From Pseudomonadota bacterium (GTDB lineage: Bacteria > Pseudomonadota > Gammaproteobacteria > Burkholderiales > Burkholderiaceae_C): a stretch of 64,000 nt of DNA. The position numbers and the translations under genes are program-made. The stretch is taken from NCBI GenBank assembly GCA_020161215.1, contig JAIUOM010000003.1:1-64000 (forward strand), given 5' to 3'. Positions 56,288 through 64,000 of the stretch are shown here, one piece after another (the stretch's first letter is position 1; every line of letters starts with the position of its first letter). The notes beneath the pieces were generated by a model. The model was not told the DNA's origin. It ran no database searches and saw only the letters and a program-made list of their open reading frames with translations.

Positions 56288-57103
56288 TCAGGTTCCGCTG
56301 AACACCGGTGGGCGTTTGTCCACGAACGCTTGAACGCCCTCGATGAAGTCGCGCTCCGCGGCGCTGGCCGCGAACGCATCCTGCTCCGCCAGCAACTGGT
56401 TGGCCAGGCTTTGACCGAGTGAGTCGTTGATCAAGCGCTTCGTGCGGCCGAGCGCACGCGTGGGCCCGGTGGCCAGACGCATCGCCCACGCACGGGTGGC
56501 TTGCGTCAGCTCGTCGGCCGGAACGACGCGGTTGACCAACCCCAGCTCAAGTGCCCGCGCCGCGTCGAAGCGGTCCCCAAACAGGGCCATTTCCATGGCG
56601 CGCTTGACGCCAACGGCGCGGGGCAAGCCGTAGGTTCCGCTGCCGTCCGGACTGGCCCCGATGTTCCGGTACGCCAGGGTGAAGTAGGCGTCGTCGGAGG
56701 CGATGGCCAGATCGCAACTGTTCATCAAGGAAAGCCCGAAGCCAGCCACCGCCCCACGCACACTGGCCAGCACGGGCTTGTCCATGCGCCGAATGCGGAT
56801 GATGGTGTCGTGCACCTCCGCGATGAAGCGCTCGAAATAGCGCTTGCGGTCGGTCGCCGACGCCTCCAGCGTGGCCTGGAATGTCTTGATGTCCCCGCCG
56901 GCCATGAAATGCTTGCCCGCCCCTTGCAGAACCACCGTGCGCACGGCTGTGTCGCTCTCGACCTGGCTGACCACATCGCGCAGGGCCTTGCTGAGCGCCG
57001 GGTTGAGGGTGTTCAGGGCGGCGGGCCGGTTCAGGGTGACGGTGGCAATGCCGGCGCTGGCATCGATGTCCAGGAGAACGGGGGGCTCGTGCACGACGGT
57101 CAT
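56288..57103 (-). CDS. Enoyl-CoA hydratase/isomerase family protein
   Basis: A 271-residue crotonase-fold protein. The oxyanion-hole segment GKHFMAGGDIKTFQATL and the second GAVAGFGLSLMNSCDLAIA are present. Where hydratases have a catalytic glutamate, this one has YRNIGASPDGSGTYGLPR, with Asp, so it may be an isomerase or another crotonase. Last gene of the liv-linked cluster. ATG 57148 is an alternative start. Confidence 0.88.
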   Translation of the reverse strand: MTVVHEPPVLLDIDASAGIATVTLNRPAALNTLNPALSKALRDVVSQVESDTAVRTVVLQGAGKHFMAGGDIKTFQATLEASATDRKRYFERFIAEVHDTIIRIRRMDKPVLASVRGAVAGFGLSLMNSCDLAIASDDAYFTLAYRNIGASPDGSGTYGLPRAVGVKRAMEMALFGDRFDAARALELGLVNRVVPADELTQATRAWAMRLATGPTRALGRTKRLINDSLGQSLANQLLAEQDAFAASAAERDFIEGVQAFVDKRPPVFSGT

Positions 57104-57164
57104 GGGGTGGGAATCCGGGTCGGTACCGTCCGCGCGGTGGCGGCGCATGCCAACCGCCTTTCGT

Positions 57165-58976
57165 TCAGTGGTAAAGCGCGTCTATCTCTGGCGCGTAGCT
57201 GGTGTAGATGCTGGATCTGCGCACCTTCATGGTGGCCGTCACCTCGCCGTCGTCGTGGTCAAGCTCCTTGGTCAACAGATGGAACTTGCGGATCTGAGCC
57301 ACTTGCGCAAGACGGGCGTTGCCTTGCCGAATCTCGGTGTCGATGAGCTCGATCACCTCGGGGGTTTCGACAAGCGAGCGGAAGTGCGTGAAGGGAATGC
57401 GCCGCGCCTCCGCCCATTTACCCACGGTCTCGTAGTCGATCTGCACCAGCGCGGCCACGAACTTGCGGCCTTCCGCGACGATGATGCACTCCTTGATGTA
57501 GGGGCTGGCCTTCATCGTGTTCTCGATCTCGGAAGGCGTCAGGTTCTTGCCCCCCGCCGTGATCATGATGTCCTTGAGTCGGTCCACGATCTTGAGCTGC
57601 CCCTGTTCGTCGCGCACCACGTCGCCGGTGTGCAACCAGCCGTCCTGGATGCTCTGGCGCGTCGCTTCGGGGTTCTTGTAGTAACCCACGAACACCATGT
57701 CCCCCTTGATCTGGAACTCGTCCGCCTCGCCCAGGCGCCATTCCACCCCTTGCGTGGGGACCCCCACGGTGCCCACCAGGACCTGATCCTGTCGATGCCC
57801 GGTGACCATGCCCGTGGACTCGGTCAGACCATAGACCTCCACCAGCGGCACCCCCAGGACACGGAAAAAACGCACCACCTCGGGCGGGATCGGGGCCGCG
57901 CCGGTCAGCGCCACGCGCGCTTGACGCAGCCCGATGAAGTTCTGCAACGCGCGAAACACGAGCCAATAGCTGGTGGCGTAACGCAAACGCTCGCCAGCCG
58001 TCCACTGAGCGCGCGGCTTCTCGGCCAGCGGTCTGCAGGCCGCGCAAGCGCGCTCGAACAAGGCGCGACGCAGCTTCCCGGTTTCCTGAACCTTGATGCT
58101 GATGGCCGCGTGCATCTTCTCCCAAATGCGAGGCACACCCAGGAACATGGTGGGCGCGACTTCGCGCAGGTCCTCCTGCACGGTGCGGATGGACTCGCCG
58201 AAATTCACCTGCGAGCCAAGGTACAAGGGCACGAACGTGGTCAGCATCTGCTCGGCCACGTGGCACAGAGGCAGGTAGGACAGGTGCGTCGTCTCGCCAT
58301 CGAGTTGCAGCCGCTCGACGATGCCGGGCACCACGCCCCGGATGTTCCGGTACGAGATCATCGCGCCCTTGGGCTTGCCCGTGGAGCCGGAGGTATAGAT
58401 CATGAGGCCGATGTCGTCGAGCGATTGCCGCGACATGGCCTGCTCAATGTGGGCGCGCTCACCATCGCGCGCGCCCAGCGCCTCGACCTCGGCGAAAGTC
58501 GTGATCAAGCGCCGCGCCGCCTCGTCATGGCTGCGCAGGCCCTTGGTCTCGATGACGACAATCTTGCGCAGACGCGGCAGCTCGGGCAGCGCCGCCAGGA
58601 TCTTGTCGGTCTGCTCCTGATCCTCGCAGACGATGATCTCGATGTCGGCATGCCCGACGACATAGGCCACCTCGGACGTCGGACTGGTGGGGTACACCCC
58701 TACCGTGACACCCCCCACCAGCCCCACCCCCATCTGAGTCAGTACCCACTCGATGCGATTTTCCGAAATCACGCCGACGTGACCGCCCTCCGACAATCCC
58801 AGTTGAATCAGTCCAAGGCCGAATTGCGCGGCGCGCTGGTGGTACTGCGCCCAAGTGAACGGCTGCCAGATACCAAAATCCTTCTGTCGGATGGCCACGC
58901 GCCGTGCGTCGGTGCGGGCACGCTCGCACAGCATCTGGGGAAGCGTTCTCTCGGGGAGGGAAGGAAAGACAGCCAT
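57165..58976 (-). CDS. Long-chain acyl-CoA synthetase (AMP-forming)
   Basis: A 603-residue adenylate-forming ligase of the FACS/Faa type. Motifs: MIYTSGSTGKPKGAMISYRN, HLSYLPLCHVAEQ, VEVYGLTESTGMVTGH, WLHTGDVVRD and RLKDIMITAGGKNLTPSEIE. Start MAVFPSLPERTLPQML; the upstream frame is not typical. It sits between livF and the crotonase gene, and follows livF by 37 bp, so it likely activates the acid that the transporter imports. Confidence 0.92.
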   Translation of the reverse strand: MAVFPSLPERTLPQMLCERARTDARRVAIRQKDFGIWQPFTWAQYHQRAAQFGLGLIQLGLSEGGHVGVISENRIEWVLTQMGVGLVGGVTVGVYPTSPTSEVAYVVGHADIEIIVCEDQEQTDKILAALPELPRLRKIVVIETKGLRSHDEAARRLITTFAEVEALGARDGERAHIEQAMSRQSLDDIGLMIYTSGSTGKPKGAMISYRNIRGVVPGIVERLQLDGETTHLSYLPLCHVAEQMLTTFVPLYLGSQVNFGESIRTVQEDLREVAPTMFLGVPRIWEKMHAAISIKVQETGKLRRALFERACAACRPLAEKPRAQWTAGERLRYATSYWLVFRALQNFIGLRQARVALTGAAPIPPEVVRFFRVLGVPLVEVYGLTESTGMVTGHRQDQVLVGTVGVPTQGVEWRLGEADEFQIKGDMVFVGYYKNPEATRQSIQDGWLHTGDVVRDEQGQLKIVDRLKDIMITAGGKNLTPSEIENTMKASPYIKECIIVAEGRKFVAALVQIDYETVGKWAEARRIPFTHFRSLVETPEVIELIDTEIRQGNARLAQVAQIRKFHLLTKELDHDDGEVTATMKVRRSSIYTSYAPEIDALYH

Positions 58977-59013
58977 ACAGTCTTTTAGGGCTTGAGCGCG
59001 GTCAGGGTCTGGC

Positions 59014-59832
59014 TCAGGACAGCCAGCGCTTGCGACGCTTGTAGTGTTTGATGTCCTTGAAGCTCTTGGCTTCGCCGCCGCCGCCCATGCCCAGATAAAA
59101 CTCGCGCACGTCCGCATCGCTGGCCAAACGCTCGGCCGGACCATCGATCACGATCTTGCCGTTTTCCATGATGTAGCCGCTGTGCGCCACGGCCAGGGCG
59201 ACGATGGCGTTCTGCTCCACCAACAGCATGGACGTGCCGCGCTCGGCATTGATCCGGGCGATGATGGTGAAGATATCCTCGACCAGCTTGGGCGACAGGC
59301 CAAGCGATGGTTCGTCCAGCAGCATGAGATCGGGCTGCGCGATCAGCGCGCGACCAATGGCCAGCATCTGCTGCTCGCCGCCGGACAGGTAACCCGCCAG
59401 GCCCTTGCGTCGCTCGTGCAAACGCGGGAAATAGCTGTAGACCGTGTCGAAATCCAGTTTGGCCCCGTCGCGGCCCGTGAGCGCGTAGGTGGCGGCGACA
59501 AGGTTCTCCTCCACGGTCAGGTCCTCGAACACGCGCCGCCCTTCCATCACGTGCAGCAAGCCCCGTCGCACGAGTTCCTGGGGCGCCCATTGCCCGGTGG
59601 GCTCGCCGTTGAACAGAATGCTGCCACTCTCGACATTGCCGTCCTCCAGCGTCAGCAGCCCCGAAATCGCCTTGAGTGTCGTGCTCTTGCCCGCGCCATT
59701 GCTGCCCAGCAGCGCCACGATCTGGCCGCGAGGAACGACCAGCGACAGGCCGCGCAGGGCCTGTACCACCTTGTTGTAAACCACCTCGATGTTGTTCACC
59801 TCGAGGACGTGGTTCGTGGCGCGCTGGGTCAT
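59014..59832 (-). CDS. livF: ABC transporter ATP-binding protein, LivF type
   Basis: A 272-residue ATPase: Walker A LLGSNGAGKSTTLKAISG, signature LSGGEQQMLAIGRAL, Walker B LMLLDEPSLGL. It has a basic C-terminal tail (SFKDIKHYKRRKRWLS) beyond ordinary LivF (~235 residues), seen in other Liv proteins linked to acyl-CoA synthetases. Follows livK by 10 bp. Confidence 0.93.
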   Translation of the reverse strand: MTQRATNHVLEVNNIEVVYNKVVQALRGLSLVVPRGQIVALLGSNGAGKSTTLKAISGLLTLEDGNVESGSILFNGEPTGQWAPQELVRRGLLHVMEGRRVFEDLTVEENLVAATYALTGRDGAKLDFDTVYSYFPRLHERRKGLAGYLSGGEQQMLAIGRALIAQPDLMLLDEPSLGLSPKLVEDIFTIIARINAERGTSMLLVEQNAIVALAVAHSGYIMENGKIVIDGPAERLASDADVREFYLGMGGGGEAKSFKDIKHYKRRKRWLS

Positions 59833-59842
59833 GGTGATGTGC

Positions 59843-61024
59843 CTACAGCGCGATCCAGTCCGAAGCCGCGACCATCTTCTGCGCCTTCATGTCTGCTCGG
59901 TAGACGCGCCCGACGGGAATCGAGTTGCCCTTGATCGTGATGGGAACGCCGATCAGACCGCCGGTATCGAAGTCCTTGATGGAGTTGAGGGCGGTCTTGA
60001 GGTTCTTGCCTGTCAGCTCCTTGCCAGCATCCAAGCAGCGCTTGGCGGACTCGGTGAACAGCATCGCCGCCAGAAAGCCCTGAATGTAGGCCGTGCTCTG
60101 GTATTCCGGACGCATCTGGCGGATTTTGTCCAGCATCGGCGCCTTCTCGGTGTCGTAGTAGTAGCGGTAAGGCATCACGCCCATGAAACCGTCGCCATCC
60201 GGCCCCATCTTCATGACGGTGGAGCTGTCCATGGTCCAGAACGTGCCCATCCACTTGGATTTCATGCCCTGCTGCTTGCCCTGGGTGATGAACTCCGGAA
60301 TGGGCGCCAGGACGTAGCCGTGAAAGATGGTGTAGTCCGGCGCGGCGCGGCGCAGCTTGATGACTTCGGTGGAAACATCCACGCTGCCGGGCGGCGTCAT
60401 GAGCTTGACGACAACGTTCAGGCCCAGCTTCTTCGCGGCGGCTTCGCTGGCCTCGATGGGGTCCCTGCCAAACTCGGAGTCCGAGTACACAAAGGCCACC
60501 TTGGCGCCAGGCTTCTCCTTGGCGATGTGCTTGAGCAAAATGCCAAACATTTCCGTGTAATCCGGACCCACCAGAAACTGATTGGGGTACTTCTTCGGGT
60601 CATTCAGCTCGGTGGCAAACGAGGCGCCGGCCATCAGGATGTTGCCATTGCGGTCCAGCTCGGGATTGATGGTCTTGGAAAAGCCCGTGGAATCGCCGTA
60701 GTAGAGATTGACTTTGTTTTGGCTGGTGATCTTCTTGAACGCGGCCACCGACACGTCGACCTTGTAGCCCGTGTCCTCGGGCACGTACCGGAGCTTGCGA
60801 CCCTTGATGCCCCCGGCGTCGTTGATGATCTTCACGTAGTCCTGCATGCCGGCATTGATGCCGATGCCGGCAAAAGCAAACACCCCCGTCATGGGAATCG
60901 AGCCACCGATCACGATGTCTTCGCCACCCGCCTGGGCCAAGGCCGTCAGCGGGGACGCGAGTGCCGTGCCGGCGGCCGCCAGCATCAGTGAACGGCGGCG
61001 TTGCGAGGTCAGGGATTTCTGCAT
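59843..61024 (-). CDS. livK: ABC transporter substrate-binding protein, LivK type
   Basis: A 393-residue periplasmic binding protein. A long signal peptide with twin-arginine-like RRRSLMLAAAGTALASPLTA, then GGEDIVIGGSIPMTGVFAFA. The binding domain has typical DDAGGIKGRKLRYVPEDTGY-like blocks. Because of its neighbours the ligand is probably an aromatic or aliphatic acid rather than a branched-chain amino acid. Confidence 0.92.
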   Translation of the reverse strand: MQKSLTSQRRRSLMLAAAGTALASPLTALAQAGGEDIVIGGSIPMTGVFAFAGIGINAGMQDYVKIINDAGGIKGRKLRYVPEDTGYKVDVSVAAFKKITSQNKVNLYYGDSTGFSKTINPELDRNGNILMAGASFATELNDPKKYPNQFLVGPDYTEMFGILLKHIAKEKPGAKVAFVYSDSEFGRDPIEASEAAAKKLGLNVVVKLMTPPGSVDVSTEVIKLRRAAPDYTIFHGYVLAPIPEFITQGKQQGMKSKWMGTFWTMDSSTVMKMGPDGDGFMGVMPYRYYYDTEKAPMLDKIRQMRPEYQSTAYIQGFLAAMLFTESAKRCLDAGKELTGKNLKTALNSIKDFDTGGLIGVPITIKGNSIPVGRVYRADMKAQKMVAASDWIAL

Positions 61025-61073
61025 GCGTGTCTCCTTGGGGTTGGGGGAAGGCAGGGTCGTGGCGCCATCCGGG

Positions 61074-62111
61074 TCAATTTCGGAATGGCCACAGGTGGAA
61101 ATAGCGGCGAACACGCCGCCATATTTCTGCAAGCCCGTGGGGCTCGAACACCAGAAATCCGATGATCAGAAGACCGAAGATGATGGTGCGCACAGGCGAC
61201 AGAAAAACCGTGAGCCCGGCACCGCCCGGGATCAGGTCGAACACGAACTTGAGCAGCTCGGGCACCATGGTCATGAACACGGCGCCAAGAACTCCACCCA
61301 GAATGGTGCCCATCCCGCCCACGATGATGGCGGCCAGGAAGAAGATGGACATCAGCAGCGGGAAGCTCTCCGGCGTGACAACCCGAAAAAAGTAGGCCCA
61401 GAGCCCGCCCGCCACGCCAGCGTAGAACGACGAGAGCCCGAAGGACAGCAGCTTATAGCGCAGCAGCGGAATGCCCAGCACTTCCGCCGAGATGTCGCGA
61501 TCGCGGATGGCAATGAACGCGCGGCCTATGCGGGTGCGAAACAGATTGGCGGCACCGAGCAACATCAGCAAGGTGACCGGAACGATGAGCCAGTAGATGC
61601 GAAACGAGGTGTCCAGGGGCAGACCAAACCATGACGCCGGCTGAATGCTCAAGCCGCCCGTGCCTCCGGTGAACGACAGGTTGGCGAACAGGAAGTGCGT
61701 GATGAACGACGCGGCAATGGTGGCGATGGCCAGGTACAGCCCCTTGACGCGCAAGGAGGGAATGCCCACGACGAGGCCTCCGATCATGGCAACCACGCCG
61801 CCGCACAGCAGGTTGAGCGCGAAGGGGGTCCCCATCGTCGACTCCATGGTGGCCACGGTGTAGGCCCCCAGGCCCATGAAGGCCGCCTGGCCCAGGCTGA
61901 CGAGACCGGTATAGCCGGTCAGGATGTTCAGGCCGGTGGCGCTGGCCACGTTGATGCTGACCAGGCAGGCAAGATAGAGCCAGTAGTCGCTGGCCACGAA
62001 GGGGAACAGCACCAACAGCGCCCCGGCCACCACGAGCCAGATCTTCTGCGTGCGGGAGTCGAACAGCGCCGCGTCGGCGACATAGGTTTCCTTAAGGGTA
62101 CCGATTCTCAT
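61074..62111 (-). CDS. livM: ABC transporter permease, LivM type
   Basis: A 345-residue inner-membrane permease with about nine helices. Seen: VASATGLNILTGYTGLVSLG and the EAA-type IRDRDISAEVLGIPLLRYKL loop that contacts the ATPase. Follows livH by 15 bp. Confidence 0.93.
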   Translation of the reverse strand: MRIGTLKETYVADAALFDSRTQKIWLVVAGALLVLFPFVASDYWLYLACLVSINVASATGLNILTGYTGLVSLGQAAFMGLGAYTVATMESTMGTPFALNLLCGGVVAMIGGLVVGIPSLRVKGLYLAIATIAASFITHFLFANLSFTGGTGGLSIQPASWFGLPLDTSFRIYWLIVPVTLLMLLGAANLFRTRIGRAFIAIRDRDISAEVLGIPLLRYKLLSFGLSSFYAGVAGGLWAYFFRVVTPESFPLLMSIFFLAAIIVGGMGTILGGVLGAVFMTMVPELLKFVFDLIPGGAGLTVFLSPVRTIIFGLLIIGFLVFEPHGLAEIWRRVRRYFHLWPFRN

Positions 62112-62126
62112 GGGTGGGTCTCGCGG

Positions 62127-63008
62127 TCAGAGCCGTTCGATCTCGTGCGTGCCGAACAGGCCGTAGGGCCGGACAAGCAGGACCGCGACCAGCACGATGA
62201 AGGTGGCCAGCAATTTGTACTCGCCCCCCAGATAGGCACCGGCCAGCGCTTCCACCAAGCCGATGAAGAGACCGCCGATCAGCGCCCCGAGTACGCTGTC
62301 GAGGCCGCCGACAATGACGACCACGAGAACCGAAAGGCCAAATACACCCATGCTCGAGGAAATCCCGCCGATGGATCCGACGATGATTCCGGAGACCGCC
62401 GCGATCATGGCCGAGAACACCCAGGCAAGCGAAAACACGCGGGGTACATTGATCCCCACCGAGTAGGCCGCAGCCTGGTCGCTGGCGGTGGCGCGCAACG
62501 CGATGCCACCGCGCCAGAAGCGAAAAATCAGCAGCACGGCGGCGATGAAGATCACCGCGATCACCGCGCCCCAAAAAATCTTGGGGGCCAGGAAGGCATC
62601 CCCGATCATGATCGGCTGCGCTGGCAGGAACTCCGGCAGCCGACGCTGGTCCGCCGTCCAGATGACCTCCACCAGGCCGACCAGCACCGAGCCCAAACCG
62701 ACCGTCACCATGAAAACAGAGATGGGAGGCTCCCCGAGCAAGGGGCGAATCATGGTGCGCTCGATCATCGCGCCGAGAAGACCGCTGCCCAACACGGTGG
62801 CGGGAATGGCCAACCAGATGGGCAGCGCAAACATGGCGGCAAACGTGAAAAACAGGTAAGCGCCGGCCATGAGCATTTCGCCGATGGCGATGTTCACGAC
62901 ACGCGTGGCCTTGTAGACGATCACAAAAGCCAAGGCGGCCAAGGAATACAGCCCCCCGCCCGCGACCCCGGTCAAGGAGATTTCGAACAGGTAGGCCCAA
63001 TCCATCAT
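62127..63008 (-). CDS. livH: ABC transporter permease, LivH type
   Basis: A 293-residue permease: YLFEISLTGVAGGGLYSLAA at the N-terminus and the loop RATASDQAAAYSVGINVPRV. Pairs with LivM. Starts MMDWAYLFE; the start overlaps the livG stop by 4 bp. Confidence 0.93.
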   Translation of the reverse strand: MMDWAYLFEISLTGVAGGGLYSLAALAFVIVYKATRVVNIAIGEMLMAGAYLFFTFAAMFALPIWLAIPATVLGSGLLGAMIERTMIRPLLGEPPISVFMVTVGLGSVLVGLVEVIWTADQRRLPEFLPAQPIMIGDAFLAPKIFWGAVIAVIFIAAVLLIFRFWRGGIALRATASDQAAAYSVGINVPRVFSLAWVFSAMIAAVSGIIVGSIGGISSSMGVFGLSVLVVVIVGGLDSVLGALIGGLFIGLVEALAGAYLGGEYKLLATFIVLVAVLLVRPYGLFGTHEIERL

Positions 63009-63856
63009 GCCGACCCTTCGGTGACACCGGACGTTCGCAGCCTGCGCCGCAACTCATCCACGTCGCCCGAGCCCAGGTAAGCGCGGACTACCTCGGGATC
63101 GGTTTGCACGGTAGCCGGCGCACCCTGGGCAATGACTTGGCCGAAGTTGAGCACCACCACGTGATCGGAGAGATCCATCACCATCCCCATGTCGTGCTCC
63201 ACCATGAGCACGGTCACCCCCCACTCCTCGCGCACATCCAGGATGAAGCGCGCCATGTCCTCGGTCTCCTCCCGATTCATGCCGGCCACGGGTTCGTCGA
63301 GCATGAGGATCTCGGGTTGCATGGCCAGCGCACGGGCCATCTCCACGCGCTTTTGCAAACCGTAGGACAGCGCCGAGACGGGCGCATGGCGAATGTGGTC
63401 GATTTCAAGGAAATCGATGATGCGTTCCTCGATATCCCGGCGCAGCTCTGCCTCTTCGCGGGACGCCCGCCCGATGTAGAGCAACGCATCAAGAACGGTG
63501 GTCTTCAGATGCGCGTGCCGGCCAAGCTTGATGTTGTCGAGCACCGTCATGCCGCGAAACAAGGCGATGTTCTGGAAGCTGCGGCCCAGGCCCATCCTGG
63601 CGCGCCGCGGTGCCGGAACGCTCGTGATGTCCTGGCCTTTGAAGCGGATGCTGCCGCCCGTCGGGCGATAGAAGCCCGAGATGGTGTTGAACAACGAGGT
63701 CTTGCCCGCGCCATTGGGCCCAATCACGGCGGTGATGGAACCCGGCCGCACATCGAAACCCACGCCCGAAAGCGCCTTGACTCCGCCAAATGCGAGCGTG
63801 ACGCCATCGACCTCTAACAACGGGGCGGCACGGCCGCCGGATTGTGGTGTCTCCAT
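63005..63856 (-). CDS. livG: ABC transporter ATP-binding protein, LivG type
   Basis: A 283-residue ATPase: Walker A AVIGPNGAGKTSLFNTISGF, the LivG-type signature ALSYGLQKRVEMARALAM and Walker B ILMLDEPVAGMN. First gene of the minus-strand liv operon. Its promoter lies in the 63857-63982 gap with a candidate operator. Confidence 0.94.
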   Translation of the reverse strand: METPQSGGRAAPLLEVDGVTLAFGGVKALSGVGFDVRPGSITAVIGPNGAGKTSLFNTISGFYRPTGGSIRFKGQDITSVPAPRRARMGLGRSFQNIALFRGMTVLDNIKLGRHAHLKTTVLDALLYIGRASREEAELRRDIEERIIDFLEIDHIRHAPVSALSYGLQKRVEMARALAMQPEILMLDEPVAGMNREETEDMARFILDVREEWGVTVLMVEHDMGMVMDLSDHVVVLNFGQVIAQGAPATVQTDPEVVRAYLGSGDVDELRRRLRTSGVTEGSA

Positions 63857-63909
63857 CGATTTCTCATGCGGGTTTATGCGAAGCGACGGGCATGCTACTT
63901 ATGCGTAGA

Positions 63910-63927
63910 CTACTTACTTGAAAGTAG
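63910..63927. promoter_or_regulatory. Candidate operator upstream of livG
   Basis: An inverted repeat CTACTT-ACTTGA-AAGTAG in an AT-rich gap. A second feature, GGTATCG repeated twice (near 63953 and 63970) with GGTA/TACC symmetry, lies nearer the right-hand gene. Either could bind the regulator of the cluster. Confidence 0.4.
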
Positions 63928-63982
63928 ATTTTGGGCCGATTCCACAATCTCGGTATCGGTACATACCCGGTATCGCAAGTTC

Positions 63983-64000
63983 ATGGCCACCAAGACTCCA
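63983..64000 (+). CDS. Possible start of a divergent gene, 3'-truncated by the window
   Basis: ATG GCC ACC AAG ACT CCA (MATKTP) begins 127 bp from the livG start on the other strand. Only six codons are visible, so no family can be named; a divergent regulator of the liv cluster would be a common arrangement. Confidence 0.3.

Overview
The window is a 64 kb piece of a high-GC bacterial chromosome, almost certainly from a betaproteobacterium of the Comamonadaceae (Acidovorax/Ottowia/Melaminivora-like). This rests on protein family types and gene neighbourhoods (GshA of the PF08886 type, MetX-MetW, HprK-PtsN, DUF3079, Bug-type tripartite carrier proteins), on the codon bias, and on palindromic intergenic repeats of a kind I associate with that family. 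I see no plasmid, phage, CRISPR or complete insertion sequence. Nearly all of it is chromosomal housekeeping and catabolic DNA.

Layout. 1-5 kb: convergent tRNA-modification genes mnmE (partial) and mnmA, an orphan amino-acid-type binding protein, a TauE-like permease and a NudJ-like NUDIX hydrolase. 5-12 kb: the three-gene transhydrogenase pntAA-pntAB-pntB, a fadD-type acyl-CoA ligase, an MTA/SAH nucleosidase and corA. 12-15 kb: hpf-ptsN-hprK, a 167 bp full-length palindrome, then fur divergent from bamE. 15-23.7 kb: dapB, an ExbB/ExbD pair, leuS-lptE-holA, proA. 23.9-36 kb: gshA and gshB, about 9.2 kb apart, flanking two tandem kup genes, a Rossmann protein, and a CoA-transferase/HMG-CoA lyase/Bug operon with its divergent LysR gene; then a pssA-like gene. 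36-47 kb: a second LysR gene, secreted and efflux proteins, a class II amidotransferase, a small cytochrome c, a DksA-like protein, an amidase, metX-metW, DUF3079 and a GDT1-type cation exporter. 47-50 kb: a LysR/enoyl-CoA hydratase chimera, a sigma-54-type promoter before amtB, and a glycine-rich RNA-binding protein. 50-56 kb: an SDR enzyme, kdsD-kdsC-lptC, a KefB-type antiporter, apt. 56-64 kb: a liv-type ABC operon (GHMKF) continuing into an acyl-CoA synthetase and an enoyl-CoA hydratase, so uptake and CoA activation of an organic acid are probably linked.

The most interesting signal is not a gene. A family of short imperfect palindromes (called family A here; I find 15 copies) is scattered through the window. 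Two copies lie in frame inside leuS and proA. Two more make the last codons of mnmA and mtnN, the second supplying the mtnN stop codon. mnmA also carries a separate in-frame double-hairpin insert. This resembles the protein-coding palindromic elements of Rickettsia, but in a betaproteobacterium. Other points are a candidate attenuator directly before metX, several probable leaderless starts, and the splitting of the lpt-rpoN-hpf and gshA-gshB neighbourhoods.
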